Assembly: GCA_016707445.1 (NCBI GenBank)
Contig: JADJHR010000007.1
Location: 124,001 to 188,000, forward strand
Source: Rubrivivax sp.
GTDB lineage: Bacteria; Pseudomonadota; Gammaproteobacteria; Burkholderiales; Burkholderiaceae_C
Length of the DNA stretch: 64,000 nucleotides
Direction: 5' to 3'
The position numbers were made by a program, and so were the translations under genes. The notes under the pieces were generated by a model that ran no database searches, was not told where the DNA came from, and saw only the letters and a program-made list of their open reading frames with translations. Positions 17,448-26,504 of the stretch are shown in pieces; the stretch's first letter is position 1, and every line of letters begins with the position of its first letter.

Positions 17448-17920
17448 CAGCGAACCCCCTTGTCCATGCCGAGGGTCGCCTGTGCCAGCCCGATCAGCGT
17501 GCACAGCAAGAGCGGCGGCACCATGAACGCATAGACCACCCACTCGGGGAACCCCATCATCATCGTGGTCGACTGGCTGGACCACGCGTTGATGCCGCCG
17601 ATGCTCGTGCGCCAGGTCATCAGGCCCAGCGCCAGCGCATACAGCAGCGCGCCCAGGCGGTCGAGCGCCGCGTTGGTGGCCGCTGGGGCACGGGTGGTGA
17701 AGAAGTCGACGATGATGTTGCCGCGACGGACCTGGCACCAGGGCAGGAACAACGCGATCGCCGCACCCGCGGTCGCGCCCGACAGCTCGAAGTCGCCAAC
17801 GATGGTCCAGCCCACCGTGTTGCGGCCGATCAGGCTGACGCAAGTCATCAGCGTGATCACGGTCATCAGCACACCGGCCACGACCGCGCACGCCTTGGCC
17901 AGCAGTTCGAGCAGTTTCAC
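17447..17920 (-). CDS. dctQ: TRAP transporter small permease (DctQ family)
   Basis: Small membrane subunit of 157 residues with four hydrophobic helices. It partners DctM. RRGNIIVDFFTTRAP matches the conserved 'R..H..VD' region after helix 2, and ALYALALGLMTW helix 3. It heads the dctQMP operon; 51 bases separate it from the thioesterase fusion gene on the same strand, so read-through from there is possible. Confidence 0.9.
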   Translation of the reverse strand: MKLLELLAKACAVVAGVLMTVITLMTCVSLIGRNTVGWTIVGDFELSGATAGAAIALFLPWCQVRRGNIIVDFFTTRAPAATNAALDRLGALLYALALGLMTWRTSIGGINAWSSQSTTMMMGFPEWVVYAFMVPPLLLCTLIGLAQATLGMDKGVR

Positions 17921-17971
17921 GAAGGGTTCCTTCTGGCGGGGCAGCGGGTTGCGCCCCTGCGGGCAACGTGT

Positions 17972-18832
17972 CTACAGCACGCGCACCATCTCCACGTGGG
18001 CGATGCCGGCCTCGTCGAATTGTGGCCCGCGCGTCTGGAATCCCGCGCGCTGGTAGAAACCCGCGGCGCTGATCTGCGCATGCAGAAGCACCTCGCGTTC
18101 ACCTTGCGCGCGCGCCACCGCCATCAGCGCGTCCAGCACCGCGCGGCCGATGTTGCTGCCACGCATCGCCGGCAGCACCGCCATGCGGCCGATCTTGGCC
18201 GTGCCGGGCACATGTTCCAGCAGGCGGCCGGTGGCCAGCGGCACGCCGAACCGGTTGTAGGCCACGGCGTGCAGGCACTCGGCGTCGGCGGCGTCCCATT
18301 CCATCTCGGCCGGAATCTTCTGCTCGTCGATGAACACCACGCTGCGGATCTTCTGCGCCTCGCGGCCCAGTTGGTCCCAGGTGCCCACGCGCACGTCGAC
18401 CATGGGCTTGCCGGCCTCGAAGCCCAGCAGCACCTCGCGCAGATCGGGCGGTACGGCCTTGCTGCGCATCGTGGCCGGGTCGGCGAACACATAGACCAGT
18501 TCACCCAGCACCAGCCGCTCTTCAGCGCGGAACACCGCGCCTTCAAAGACCACCGACGAGTTGCCGATGCGCGCGCACCGCACGCCCACGTCCAGCTGGT
18601 CGTCATAGCGCGCCGAGCCTTCGTACTCGAGCGTCGCCTTGCGCACGTACAGGTCACCCTGCAGCAGCTCCATCACCTCGTGGTAGGGCATGGCCAAGGC
18701 ACGCCAGTAGCCGGCCACGGCGGTGTCGATGTACGTCAGGTAGTGGCCATTGAAGACGATCTTCTGCATGTCGACCTCGACCCAGCGCACGCGCAGGCGT
18801 TCGAAGTGGCGGAAGTCGGATCGTTGGCTCAT
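17972..18832 (-). CDS. Acyl-CoA thioesterase (4HBT/YbgC) fused to GNAT acetyltransferase
   Basis: A 286-residue two-domain protein. Residues 1-140 are a hot-dog thioesterase of the YbgC/FadM type (VRWVEVDMQKIVFNGHYL, then YLTYIDTAVAGYW), which would split small acyl-CoA esters. Residues 150-286 are a GNAT N-acetyltransferase with the acetyl-CoA loop MRGSNIGRAVLDAL and LLHAQISAAGFYQRAGF near the end, resembling the ElaA/YjcF group. There is no stop or frameshift between them, so the fusion is genuine. The joined activity is unknown; both halves bind acyl-CoA. Confidence 0.85.
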   Translation of the reverse strand: MSQRSDFRHFERLRVRWVEVDMQKIVFNGHYLTYIDTAVAGYWRALAMPYHEVMELLQGDLYVRKATLEYEGSARYDDQLDVGVRCARIGNSSVVFEGAVFRAEERLVLGELVYVFADPATMRSKAVPPDLREVLLGFEAGKPMVDVRVGTWDQLGREAQKIRSVVFIDEQKIPAEMEWDAADAECLHAVAYNRFGVPLATGRLLEHVPGTAKIGRMAVLPAMRGSNIGRAVLDALMAVARAQGEREVLLHAQISAAGFYQRAGFQTRGPQFDEAGIAHVEMVRVL

Positions 18833-18862
18833 GGCAGGCTCACTGGGCGAACACAGGTGGGT

Positions 18863-19774
18863 TCAAGGTTTCAGGGCTTGCTTCAAAGCCGCGGCCGCGG
18901 CGTCGAGGGCATGCCCGGCTTCATTCAGCACGCGGCCCATCTTGATGAAGTCATGCGTGACACCGCGGTACAGCTCGAGGTCCACGGCCACCGCAGCGGC
19001 TCGCAGCCGGTCGGCATAAGCCAGGCCTTCGTCGACCAGCGGATCGCATTCGGCCAGGATCACGCAGGCCGGCGCGACGCCGTCCACGTCTTCGACCAGC
19101 AGCGGCGCAAAGCGCCAGTCGCGCCGGTGGTGGTAGTCGATGGCATGGTCGAAGAACCAGTCGATCGCTGCGGCGTCGAGCAGAAACCCGTTGGCGAACA
19201 GCTTGTGCGATGGCGTGTCGGCATGCGCCGTGGTGCCGGGCGTGATCAGCAGCTGCAGCGCCAGCGGTACGCCGATGTCACGGGCATGCAAGGCCGACAC
19301 CGCGGCCAGCGTGCCACCCGCACTGTCGCCACCCACCGCCAGCCGGCGGCCGTCCAGGCCCAGCGCATCGGCGTGCTGCGCCAGCCAGCGCATGGCCGCC
19401 CAGCTGTCGTCCACGGCCGCCGGAAAGCGGTGCTCGGGCGCCAGCCGGTAGTCCAGCGCCAGCACCGCGCAGCCGCTGCGCAGCGCCAGCTGGCGGCACA
19501 GGCTGTCGTGGGTCTCGAGCCCGCCGATGACGAAGCCGCCGCCATGAAAGTACAGCAGCAGTGGCAGGCGTTGCGTCGACGGCGCGTACAGCCGCGCCGG
19601 CCGCTCGCCGCCATCACCGCCAGGCAGCGTCAAGTCCTGCACCCGGGACAGTGGCGCGCGTGGTGGCTCCAGCACCTCGGCACCCAGCACATACGCCTTG
19701 CGCGCCTCGTCCGGGCTCAACCGGTGCCAGGGCTGGCGCCCGACACGCCGGATGCGGTCGAGCAGGCCGGCCAT
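18863..19774 (-). CDS. Alpha/beta hydrolase, hormone-sensitive-lipase-type esterase
   Basis: About 303 residues. The oxyanion motif is YFHGGGFVIGG, the nucleophile motif GGDSAGGTLA, and the C-terminal acid/His segment is AECDPLVDEG with YRGVTHDF, giving a Ser-Asp-His triad. It would hydrolyse short-chain esters or lactones. The start is uncertain: ATG 19774 (MAGLLDRIRRVGRQPWH) is chosen, but a TTG at 19801 would restore a few residues (STHLLTPA) that align with the family N-terminus. Upstream in-frame ATGs look non-coding. It is 30 bases upstream of the thioesterase fusion on the same strand. Confidence 0.85.
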   Translation of the reverse strand: MAGLLDRIRRVGRQPWHRLSPDEARKAYVLGAEVLEPPRAPLSRVQDLTLPGGDGGERPARLYAPSTQRLPLLLYFHGGGFVIGGLETHDSLCRQLALRSGCAVLALDYRLAPEHRFPAAVDDSWAAMRWLAQHADALGLDGRRLAVGGDSAGGTLAAVSALHARDIGVPLALQLLITPGTTAHADTPSHKLFANGFLLDAAAIDWFFDHAIDYHHRRDWRFAPLLVEDVDGVAPACVILAECDPLVDEGLAYADRLRAAAVAVDLELYRGVTHDFIKMGRVLNEAGHALDAAAAALKQALKP

Positions 19775-19990
19775 GGCAGGGGTTAGCAGATGGGTGCTCA
19801 AGAGATCGATCGGGCGGGTTGCAAGGCCACGAGCATACGTTCGCCGCAGTCGCCGACCGTCAACGCGACGCGCATCGACGCCATGTGTCGGATGTGGCAT
19901 CCGACACACACGGCCCGCGGGCTCAATGCTGCGAGCCACATCAGCGGCGATGATGCTGCCGAATCCCGCAGCCGCCACCCCACACCACCC

Positions 19991-20566
19991 ATGAATCAAC
20001 GCCGAAACCGACTGTCACTGACCTTGCCACTGGCCCTGATTCTGGTCGCGCCGTTGCCACTGCTGGCCGCCACCTACAAGTGCGCCGTCAACGGGGGCAC
20101 GGTCTATCAGCAGGCGCCTTGTGCGGCGGATGCCCAGTCCGAGGTGTTGAAGCTGCCGTCCGGGAACTCGGGCAACGGTGCCACGTACAGCGCCAACGAC
20201 GTCGCCAAGTTGCGGCTCGAGGTGCAGGCCAACGGTGACCGCATGGCCCGCGACGCCTTTGAGCAGCTGGTGTCCGGTCGCGCCGATGTCTACGTCGCCA
20301 ATCTGTGCCCGCGCGAGCGCAAGCTGTGGTCCAACCCCACGATGAAGGGCTCGATTCGCAGCATGGGTGCGACCCTGGTCTCCGACAAATGGCGGCTGGG
20401 TCGACAGACCGAGGCCAGCATGGATTCGCTGACCTACGCGGCGCTGCAGGACCCTTCTGTCGTGATGCCCAAAGCCGGCACGCCAGTGCGCGTGCGCACC
20501 GTGCGGGCGCATTTCGGACGCGACCTCGGTAAGCTGTGCCTGCGCGTGCTCGACATCGGTGCCTGA
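19991..20566 (+). CDS. Secreted DUF4124-like protein
   Basis: The 191-residue protein starts MNQRRNRLSLTLPLALILV, a signal peptide cleaved near LLAA. The mature start TYKCAVNGGTVYQQAPC resembles the DUF4124 motif (Y.C...G...Y...PC) found in small proteobacterial periplasmic proteins. The rest is charged and has no recognised domain. Function unknown. It diverges from the esterase and is followed after 53 bases by the alcohol dehydrogenase on the same strand. Confidence 0.7.
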   Translation: MNQRRNRLSLTLPLALILVAPLPLLAATYKCAVNGGTVYQQAPCAADAQSEVLKLPSGNSGNGATYSANDVAKLRLEVQANGDRMARDAFEQLVSGRADVYVANLCPRERKLWSNPTMKGSIRSMGATLVSDKWRLGRQTEASMDSLTYAALQDPSVVMPKAGTPVRVRTVRAHFGRDLGKLCLRVLDIGA

Positions 20567-20619
20567 ATGCGGCTGCAGCTCATACTTCAGGATCACTTCG
20601 CCCTGCCCTTGACCCACTG

Positions 20620-21768
20620 ATGGCCCGCATCCAGTACCTGACCCAGATCGACATCGACTTCGGCACCGTGCGCCTGCTGCCGGACGAATGCCGCCGCATC
20701 GGCATGCACAAGCCGCTGATCGTGAGTGACGCCGGGGTGCGTGATGCCGGCGTGCTGGCCGAGGTCTTGGCCGCATTGGGCGGCCTGGCGCATGCGGTAT
20801 TTGACCAGACACCCAGCAATCCGACCGAGGCCGGCGTTCGCGCAGCCTGCGCCGTCTACCAGGCCGAAGGCTGCGACGGCCTGGTGGCGGTGGGCGGCGG
20901 CAGCAGCATCGACCTGGCCAAGGGCGTGGCCATCGCGGCCACCCACGAAGGGCCGCTGAAGACCTACGCCACCATCGAAGGCGGCAGCGCAAGGATCACC
21001 GACCGTGCGGCGCCGCTGATCGCCGTGCCCACCACGGCCGGCACCGGCAGCGAGGTGGCGCGCGGCGCCATCCTGATCCTGGACGATGGCCGCAAGCTGG
21101 GCTTTCACAGCTGGCACCTGATGCCCCGGGCGGCACTGCTCGACCCCGGCCTGACACTGGGCCTGCCGCCGCTGCTGACGGCGGCCACCGGCATGGACGC
21201 CATCGCGCACTGCATGGAGACCTTCATGGCGCCGGCCGTCAACCCGCCGGCCGACGGCATTGCGCTGGACGGGCTGCAGCGCGGCTGGGCGCACATCGAG
21301 CGCGCCACGAAGGACGGTGCCGACCGAGACGCCCGCTGGGCCATGATGAGCGCCAGCATGCAAGGCGCGATGGCGTTCCAGAAGGGTCTGGGCTGCGTGC
21401 ACTCGCTGTCGCACAGCCTGGGCGGCGTCGACCCGCGGCTGCACCATGGCACGCTGAACGCCATGTTCCTGCCGGCGGTGATCCGCTTCAATGCCGAAGC
21501 GCCGTCGATCCAGGCCGAGCAGCGGCTGCAGCGCATGGCGCACGCGATGGGCCTGCCGGGCTGCGACCGCCAAGGCGCTGAACTGGCAAACGCGATCACG
21601 GCGATGAACGCCCGCCTGGGCTTGCCCAGCGGCTTGCGCGCCATGGGCGTCGCGCCGGATCTGTTCGAACGCGTGATCGACGGCGCGATGGCCGACCACT
21701 GCCACAAAACCAACCCGCGACTCGCCACCCGCGACGACTACCTGCAGATGCTGCTGTCGTCGATGTAG
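20620..21768 (+). CDS. Iron-containing (group III) alcohol dehydrogenase
   Basis: A 382-residue NAD(P)-dependent dehydrogenase. The start MARIQYLTQIDIDFG is chosen because it gives family length; the upstream in-frame ATG falls inside the preceding gene. Cofactor motif VAVGGGSSIDLAKGVA, the typical AVPTTAGTGSEVARGA, and metal-binding segments ATGMDAIAHCMETF, GCVHSLSHSLGG and LHHGTLNAM are all present. The alcohol or 4-hydroxybutyrate-like substrate is not evident from sequence. It stands alone between DUF4124 and the GntR operon. Confidence 0.92.
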   Translation: MARIQYLTQIDIDFGTVRLLPDECRRIGMHKPLIVSDAGVRDAGVLAEVLAALGGLAHAVFDQTPSNPTEAGVRAACAVYQAEGCDGLVAVGGGSSIDLAKGVAIAATHEGPLKTYATIEGGSARITDRAAPLIAVPTTAGTGSEVARGAILILDDGRKLGFHSWHLMPRAALLDPGLTLGLPPLLTAATGMDAIAHCMETFMAPAVNPPADGIALDGLQRGWAHIERATKDGADRDARWAMMSASMQGAMAFQKGLGCVHSLSHSLGGVDPRLHHGTLNAMFLPAVIRFNAEAPSIQAEQRLQRMAHAMGLPGCDRQGAELANAITAMNARLGLPSGLRAMGVAPDLFERVIDGAMADHCHKTNPRLATRDDYLQMLLSSM

Positions 21769-21860
21769 CTGCAGACGCAGCCACGCTCCGGCGGCTGCAG
21801 TTCGTCGCACCGGCCGGCAGTCCGTCGCATCCGCTCCGCCGTCAGGATCGCCTGCCGCTA

Positions 21861-21886
21861 TGGTGTGCTACCTCAGCAATACACCA
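21861..21886. promoter_or_regulatory. Inverted repeat, probable operator of the GntR-ABC operon
   Basis: TGGTGT and ACACCA form 6-bp inverted arms around a 14-base spacer, ending 11 bases before the regulator ATG. YtrA-type GntR proteins usually autoregulate through such a repeat upstream of their own operon; binding here is inferred from position. Confidence 0.5.
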
Positions 21887-21897
21887 AGGCGCAGCCG

Positions 21898-22251
21898 ATG
21901 CAGACCTGGGATCTACAGCTGCCGATCTACCAGCAACTGGCCGACCTGCTGGCGGCCGGCCTGCTCGACGGCGATCCGGCCGAAGGCGAACCGATGCCCT
22001 CGGTGCGCAGCCTGGCCGGGCAGTACCTGCTCAATCCGCTGACCGTCAACCGTGCGTTGCAGGCACTGGGTGACGAGGGGCTTCTGGAGACTCGACGCGG
22101 ACTCGGGATGTACGTCAGGCCAGGCGCGCGACAGCGGCTGCGCGACCTGGAGCGCGATCGTTTTCTCAACGACGAATGGCCGCGGCTGCGCCAGCGGCTG
22201 CGTCGGCTGGGCCTGGGTCCGCGTGACCTGAACTGGGAGGATGTGCAATGA
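21898..22251 (+). CDS. GntR-family transcriptional regulator, YtrA type
   Basis: At 117 residues it is a minimal GntR protein: the winged helix (QLPIYQQLADLLAAGLL, then MPSVRSLAGQYLLNPLTVNRA and GLLETRRGLGMYV) plus a short helical dimerisation tail, with no ligand domain. This is the YtrA subfamily, normally linked to an ABC transporter it represses. The ATG at 21898 gives the conserved start. Its stop overlaps the ATP-binding gene by 4 bases. Confidence 0.9.
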   Translation: MQTWDLQLPIYQQLADLLAAGLLDGDPAEGEPMPSVRSLAGQYLLNPLTVNRALQALGDEGLLETRRGLGMYVRPGARQRLRDLERDRFLNDEWPRLRQRLRRLGLGPRDLNWEDVQ

Positions 22252-23123
22252 ACGATGCGCTCGTCGAGGCGCGACAACTGACCCTGCGCTATGGCAGCAA
22301 GGTGGCCGTGGACGACGTCAGCTTTAGCATTCCCAAGGGCCGCGTGGTTGGCCTGCTCGGGCACAACGGGGCCGGCAAGACCACGCTGATGAAAGCCATG
22401 GTGGGCCTGTGCGGTGGCGCCGGCAGCTTGCAGGTGCTGGGCATGGACCCGCGCCGCCAGCGCGTGCCGCTGCTGCAGCACGTGTGCTACATCCCCGACG
22501 TGGCGGTGCTGCCACGCTGGGCGCGAGTGGGCGAACTGATCACGCTGATGTCGGGGCTGCATCCGGCCTTTTCAGCCGAACGTGCCCGCACCTTGCTCAA
22601 GCGAACCAGCGTGCGTCTGTCGGACAAGGTGAAAACGCTGTCCAAGGGCATGGTCGTGCAGGCCCACCTGGCGCTGGTGGCCGCAATCGACGCCCGGCTG
22701 ATGATCCTGGACGAGCCCACGCTGGGCCTGGACGTGATCTCGCGCAAGGCCTTCTACGAGATGCTGATCGACGAGTGGTGCGACGGCGAGCGCAGCGTGG
22801 TGATCAGCACGCACCAGGTGGAAGAGATCGAGACCCTGGTGTCCGACGTGATGATGCTCAACGAAGGCCGGCTGGCGCTGTCGATCAGCCTGGAAGACAT
22901 CGACAAGCGCTTCGTCGCGTTGGGCCACGACGCGACCGTCGCCGCCGATATGGCGGCCGCGCACCCCTTGCTGCGTTACCGCGTGCAGGGCGGCAGCGCG
23001 GCGCTGTTCGACGGTGAGCCGCCAGCGTCGGTGCAGGCCCTGGGCCGGCGCATTCGACCCAGCCTGGTCGACCTGTTCATCGCCCTCACGCGCGCACCCG
23101 AAGCCGAACGCACCCAATTCTGA
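22248..23123 (+). CDS. ABC transporter ATP-binding protein
   Basis: Cytoplasmic ATPase of 291 residues. Walker A is GHNGAGKTT, the signature is LSKGM (a variant of LSGGQ, common in YtrB-type proteins), Walker B LMILDEPTLGLD, and the H-loop STHQ. A 70-residue C-terminal extension follows. It is coupled to the regulator by overlap and to the permease 14 bases downstream. Such gntR-ABC sets often export lipids or respond to envelope-active drugs; the substrate here is not known. Confidence 0.92.
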   Translation: MNDALVEARQLTLRYGSKVAVDDVSFSIPKGRVVGLLGHNGAGKTTLMKAMVGLCGGAGSLQVLGMDPRRQRVPLLQHVCYIPDVAVLPRWARVGELITLMSGLHPAFSAERARTLLKRTSVRLSDKVKTLSKGMVVQAHLALVAAIDARLMILDEPTLGLDVISRKAFYEMLIDEWCDGERSVVISTHQVEEIETLVSDVMMLNEGRLALSISLEDIDKRFVALGHDATVAADMAAAHPLLRYRVQGGSAALFDGEPPASVQALGRRIRPSLVDLFIALTRAPEAERTQF

Positions 23124-23137
23124 CGAGGACATCGACG

Positions 23138-24049
23138 ATGACAAGTTTCAAGACCCTGTTGCTACGCGAGTGGTACCAGCATCGTCTGGGGTGGATGGTG
23201 ATCGTCGCGGCGCCGCTCTTCATCGCGTTGCTGGCACTGCTGGTCGGCCACGTGACGGTCAACGTCAACGACACCGACGTGGTGCTCGACTTCGGCCGCG
23301 CGCCAGCGCTGGCGCTGGCCACCGCGGCCATCGTCGGAACCGGGGTGCTGAGCTTCGTGCTGGCCTGGTTCAGTGCGCTGCTGCAGTCGCCCGGGCTGGC
23401 GCGCCGTGATCAACAGGATCGGTCGATCGAGTTCTGGCTGTCGCTGCCGGTGGGGCACCTGCCGGCGCTGTCGGCACCGCTGCTGGTCCATCTGCTGCTG
23501 TTTCCGCTGGCGGCGCTGGGCCTGGGCATGCTGGCCGGACATCTGGTCTCGCTGTTGCTCGTCGCACGTTTCATCGGCCTGGGGGAGTGGTTCAGCCTGC
23601 CCTGGGGACTGATTGCTCTGGCCTGGTTGAGCACGATGCTGCGCACCGCGCTGGGCCTGGTGCTGGCCACGATCTGGCTGTCGCCGCTGATCCTGCTGGT
23701 GATGGCGGCGTCGGCCTGGCTCAAACGTTGGGGAATACCGGCGCTGGCGATCGGGCTCGTGGTGCTGGCCAACCTGCTGGACAAGGTGTTCGGCTATCGC
23801 GCGGTGTGGGACCTGGGGCGCGAGTTGATGATCAACGTCGGTCGCTCCTTCGTCTACGGCGCCAGCCCCGGCGGCATGCGCTTCACACCGACCTCGGACC
23901 CGGTCGAGGTACTGCGTGCTTACCCATCCTGGGCGGCAGGCGACGCCTGGCATTCGCTGCAGGCACTGAACAGCCCGCTGCTGCTGCTGGCACTGGCGAT
24001 CAGCTCCGTCTGCTTTGGCTTGCTGGTGTGGCGCAGAAAGCGCAGCTGA
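23138..24049 (+). CDS. ABC transporter permease
   Basis: The 303-residue membrane protein has six likely helices: about 20-38, 58-82, 105-128, 148-170, 180-200 and 275-295. The loop RRDQQDRSIEFWLSLPV after helix 2 is typical of ABC-2 type permeases with linked ATPases. It has no recognised substrate motif. It ends the GntR-ABC operon, and its stop lies beside the aceA terminator from the opposite strand. Confidence 0.85.
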   Translation: MTSFKTLLLREWYQHRLGWMVIVAAPLFIALLALLVGHVTVNVNDTDVVLDFGRAPALALATAAIVGTGVLSFVLAWFSALLQSPGLARRDQQDRSIEFWLSLPVGHLPALSAPLLVHLLLFPLAALGLGMLAGHLVSLLLVARFIGLGEWFSLPWGLIALAWLSTMLRTALGLVLATIWLSPLILLVMAASAWLKRWGIPALAIGLVVLANLLDKVFGYRAVWDLGRELMINVGRSFVYGASPGGMRFTPTSDPVEVLRAYPSWAAGDAWHSLQALNSPLLLLALAISSVCFGLLVWRRKRS

Positions 24050-24054
24050 GGACG

Positions 24055-24089
24055 AAAAAGGCGCCGCGGCCAAACCAGGCCGCAACGCC
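24055..24089 (-). terminator. Intrinsic terminator for aceA
   Basis: GGCGCCGCGGCC and GGCCGCAACGCC pair over 10 of 12 positions around an AAACCA loop. On the minus strand the stem is followed by TTTTTC. It lies between the converging ABC permease and isocitrate lyase genes. Confidence 0.65.
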
Positions 24090-24130
24090 GAAAGCAAGCC
24101 CCGCGGGCGGCTGTCAGGCCGCCTCGGGGG

Positions 24131-25429
<1,299 letters not shown>

Positions 25430-25513
25430 GTCGGGGCTCCGGTTGTTGCTGAAGTGGAATCAAGATTCAACCCTGTCAGGTTAACGCTTGCTCCAAAGCG
25501 TGCCAACACTTGT

Positions 25514-25543
25514 GTCTTATAGAAGACATGAAAAGTTATTCAA
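25514..25543 (-). promoter_or_regulatory. Predicted aceA promoter with overlapping palindrome
   Basis: On the minus strand TTGAAT (25538-25543) and TATAAG (25516-25521) stand 16 bases apart as -35 and -10 elements. The inverted repeat GTCTT-ATAG-AAGAC (25514-25527) covers the -10, where a repressor would block RNA polymerase. The region is strongly AT-rich for this genome. Confidence 0.55.
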
Positions 25544-25575
25544 TAAATTCAACAACTTGACTTCTTGACTTCACG

Positions 25576-25646
25576 ATATGGAACGAGACTCTTCCATATG
25601 GCGAATTTTGCTGCGTCGCCGCATGCGTTCGTTTCACATTGTGAAA
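25576..25646. promoter_or_regulatory. Two further palindromes upstream of aceA
   Basis: ATATGGAA-N8-TTCCATAT occupies 25576-25599, an 8-bp perfect inverted repeat. TTTCAC-ATT-GTGAAA occupies 25632-25646, a 6-bp perfect repeat. A tandem pair TTGACTTC TTGACTTC lies at 25557-25572. They lie upstream of the predicted aceA promoter and are likely protein-binding sites; the binding proteins are unknown. Confidence 0.5.
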
Positions 25647-25675
25647 GTGTGATTTCGCGATGCTGAAACCTGCCC

Positions 25676-26392
25676 CTACCGCCGAGATACCGCCTGCAAC
25701 CAGCGCCCATACAGCTGCCTGGCCAGCCCTTGCTGCGCGGGCAGGTGCGACTGCAAGCCGGCGCGCAGCGCTTCAGGGCCCTGCACGGTCGCAGGGTATT
25801 GCTGCTGCGCCGCACGCCAGCGTTCGCCCTTGTCGTGCGACCAGCGCGTGACCTTGTCGACATCGACCTCGACGTGGAACTGCATGCCCAGGTGCGGGCC
25901 AAGCGCGAACGCCTGATTCGTGCAGACCGGGCTGCGGGCCAAGGCGGTGGCACCAGGCGGCAACTCGAAAGCCTCGAAATGCCATTGGAAGACCGTGGCC
26001 TGCGTGCGCTGACCGAACCACGACTGCGGCTGCGCGCCCGGCAGCATATCGATGCGCTGCCAGCCAATCTCGGGTGCCGGCGAATCCATCACCCGCCCGC
26101 CCAGTGCGCGTGCCATCAACTGCCCGCCCAGGCAGTGGCCGATCACCGGCTTGTCGGCATTCACCGCCTGCAGGATCAGGGCCTCGGCCTGGCGCAGCGA
26201 CGGCAGCGGGTCGTTGGCGCTCATTTCGCCGCCCAGCACGGCGAGCGCTGAAAAGGTGTCCAGCGCGGGCGGGAAATCCGGCCCGGCTTGGGTGTTGCAC
26301 ACCTCGAAAGGCACAGCCTGCTCGCGCAGCCAGTGGCCGAAGTAGCCCGGGCCGTCGGCTGAAAGGTGCTGCAGGATCAGGATGGGCTTCAT
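25676..26392 (-). CDS. Class I glutamine amidotransferase-like protein
   Basis: A free-standing GATase domain of 238 residues, related to the amidotransferase part of GMP synthase. The nucleophile is C87 in GHCLGGQ, and the His-Glu pair is in MQFHVEVD. No synthetase partner is fused or adjacent. Such proteins often hydrolyse gamma-glutamyl compounds. It diverges from agmatinase in a polyamine region, which makes a gamma-glutamyl polyamine substrate plausible but unproven. Confidence 0.85.
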   Translation of the reverse strand: MKPILILQHLSADGPGYFGHWLREQAVPFEVCNTQAGPDFPPALDTFSALAVLGGEMSANDPLPSLRQAEALILQAVNADKPVIGHCLGGQLMARALGGRVMDSPAPEIGWQRIDMLPGAQPQSWFGQRTQATVFQWHFEAFELPPGATALARSPVCTNQAFALGPHLGMQFHVEVDVDKVTRWSHDKGERWRAAQQQYPATVQGPEALRAGLQSHLPAQQGLARQLYGRWLQAVSRR

Positions 26393-26420
26393 GGTTCAGG
26401 CTCGGATGGTGGGTCTGTCT

Positions 26421-26480
26421 GATGGGAGGTCGATTGGCAGTTCCAATGGCAGGTCTAATGGCAGGTCTAATGGCAGGTCC
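26421..26480. repeat. 12-bp minisatellite, five tandem copies
   Basis: Copies of a 12-base unit close to AATGGCAGGTCT lie head to tail: two degenerate (26421-26444), two exact (26445-26468) and one with a final C (26469-26480). A sixth weak copy starts near 26405. They fill most of the 112-base gap between the divergent amidotransferase and agmatinase genes. Because 12 is divisible by 3, they are open in the agmatinase frame. Confidence 0.9.
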
Positions 26481-26504
26481 GATCAGCCTCCAGTGTGCCG
26501 CGCG

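Noticed and set aside
15005..17920. TRAP genes as uptake for the glycerol-phosphate cassette
   Set aside because: They converge on the cassette, and DctP-type proteins bind organic acids, so the link is not supported.
24055..24089. The hairpin as a terminator for the plus-strand ABC permease
   Set aside because: No T tract follows on the plus strand; the T run is only on the aceA side.
26405..26480. Short tandem repeats considered as a CRISPR array
   Set aside because: The 12-base units are contiguous, with no spacers and no cas genes nearby.
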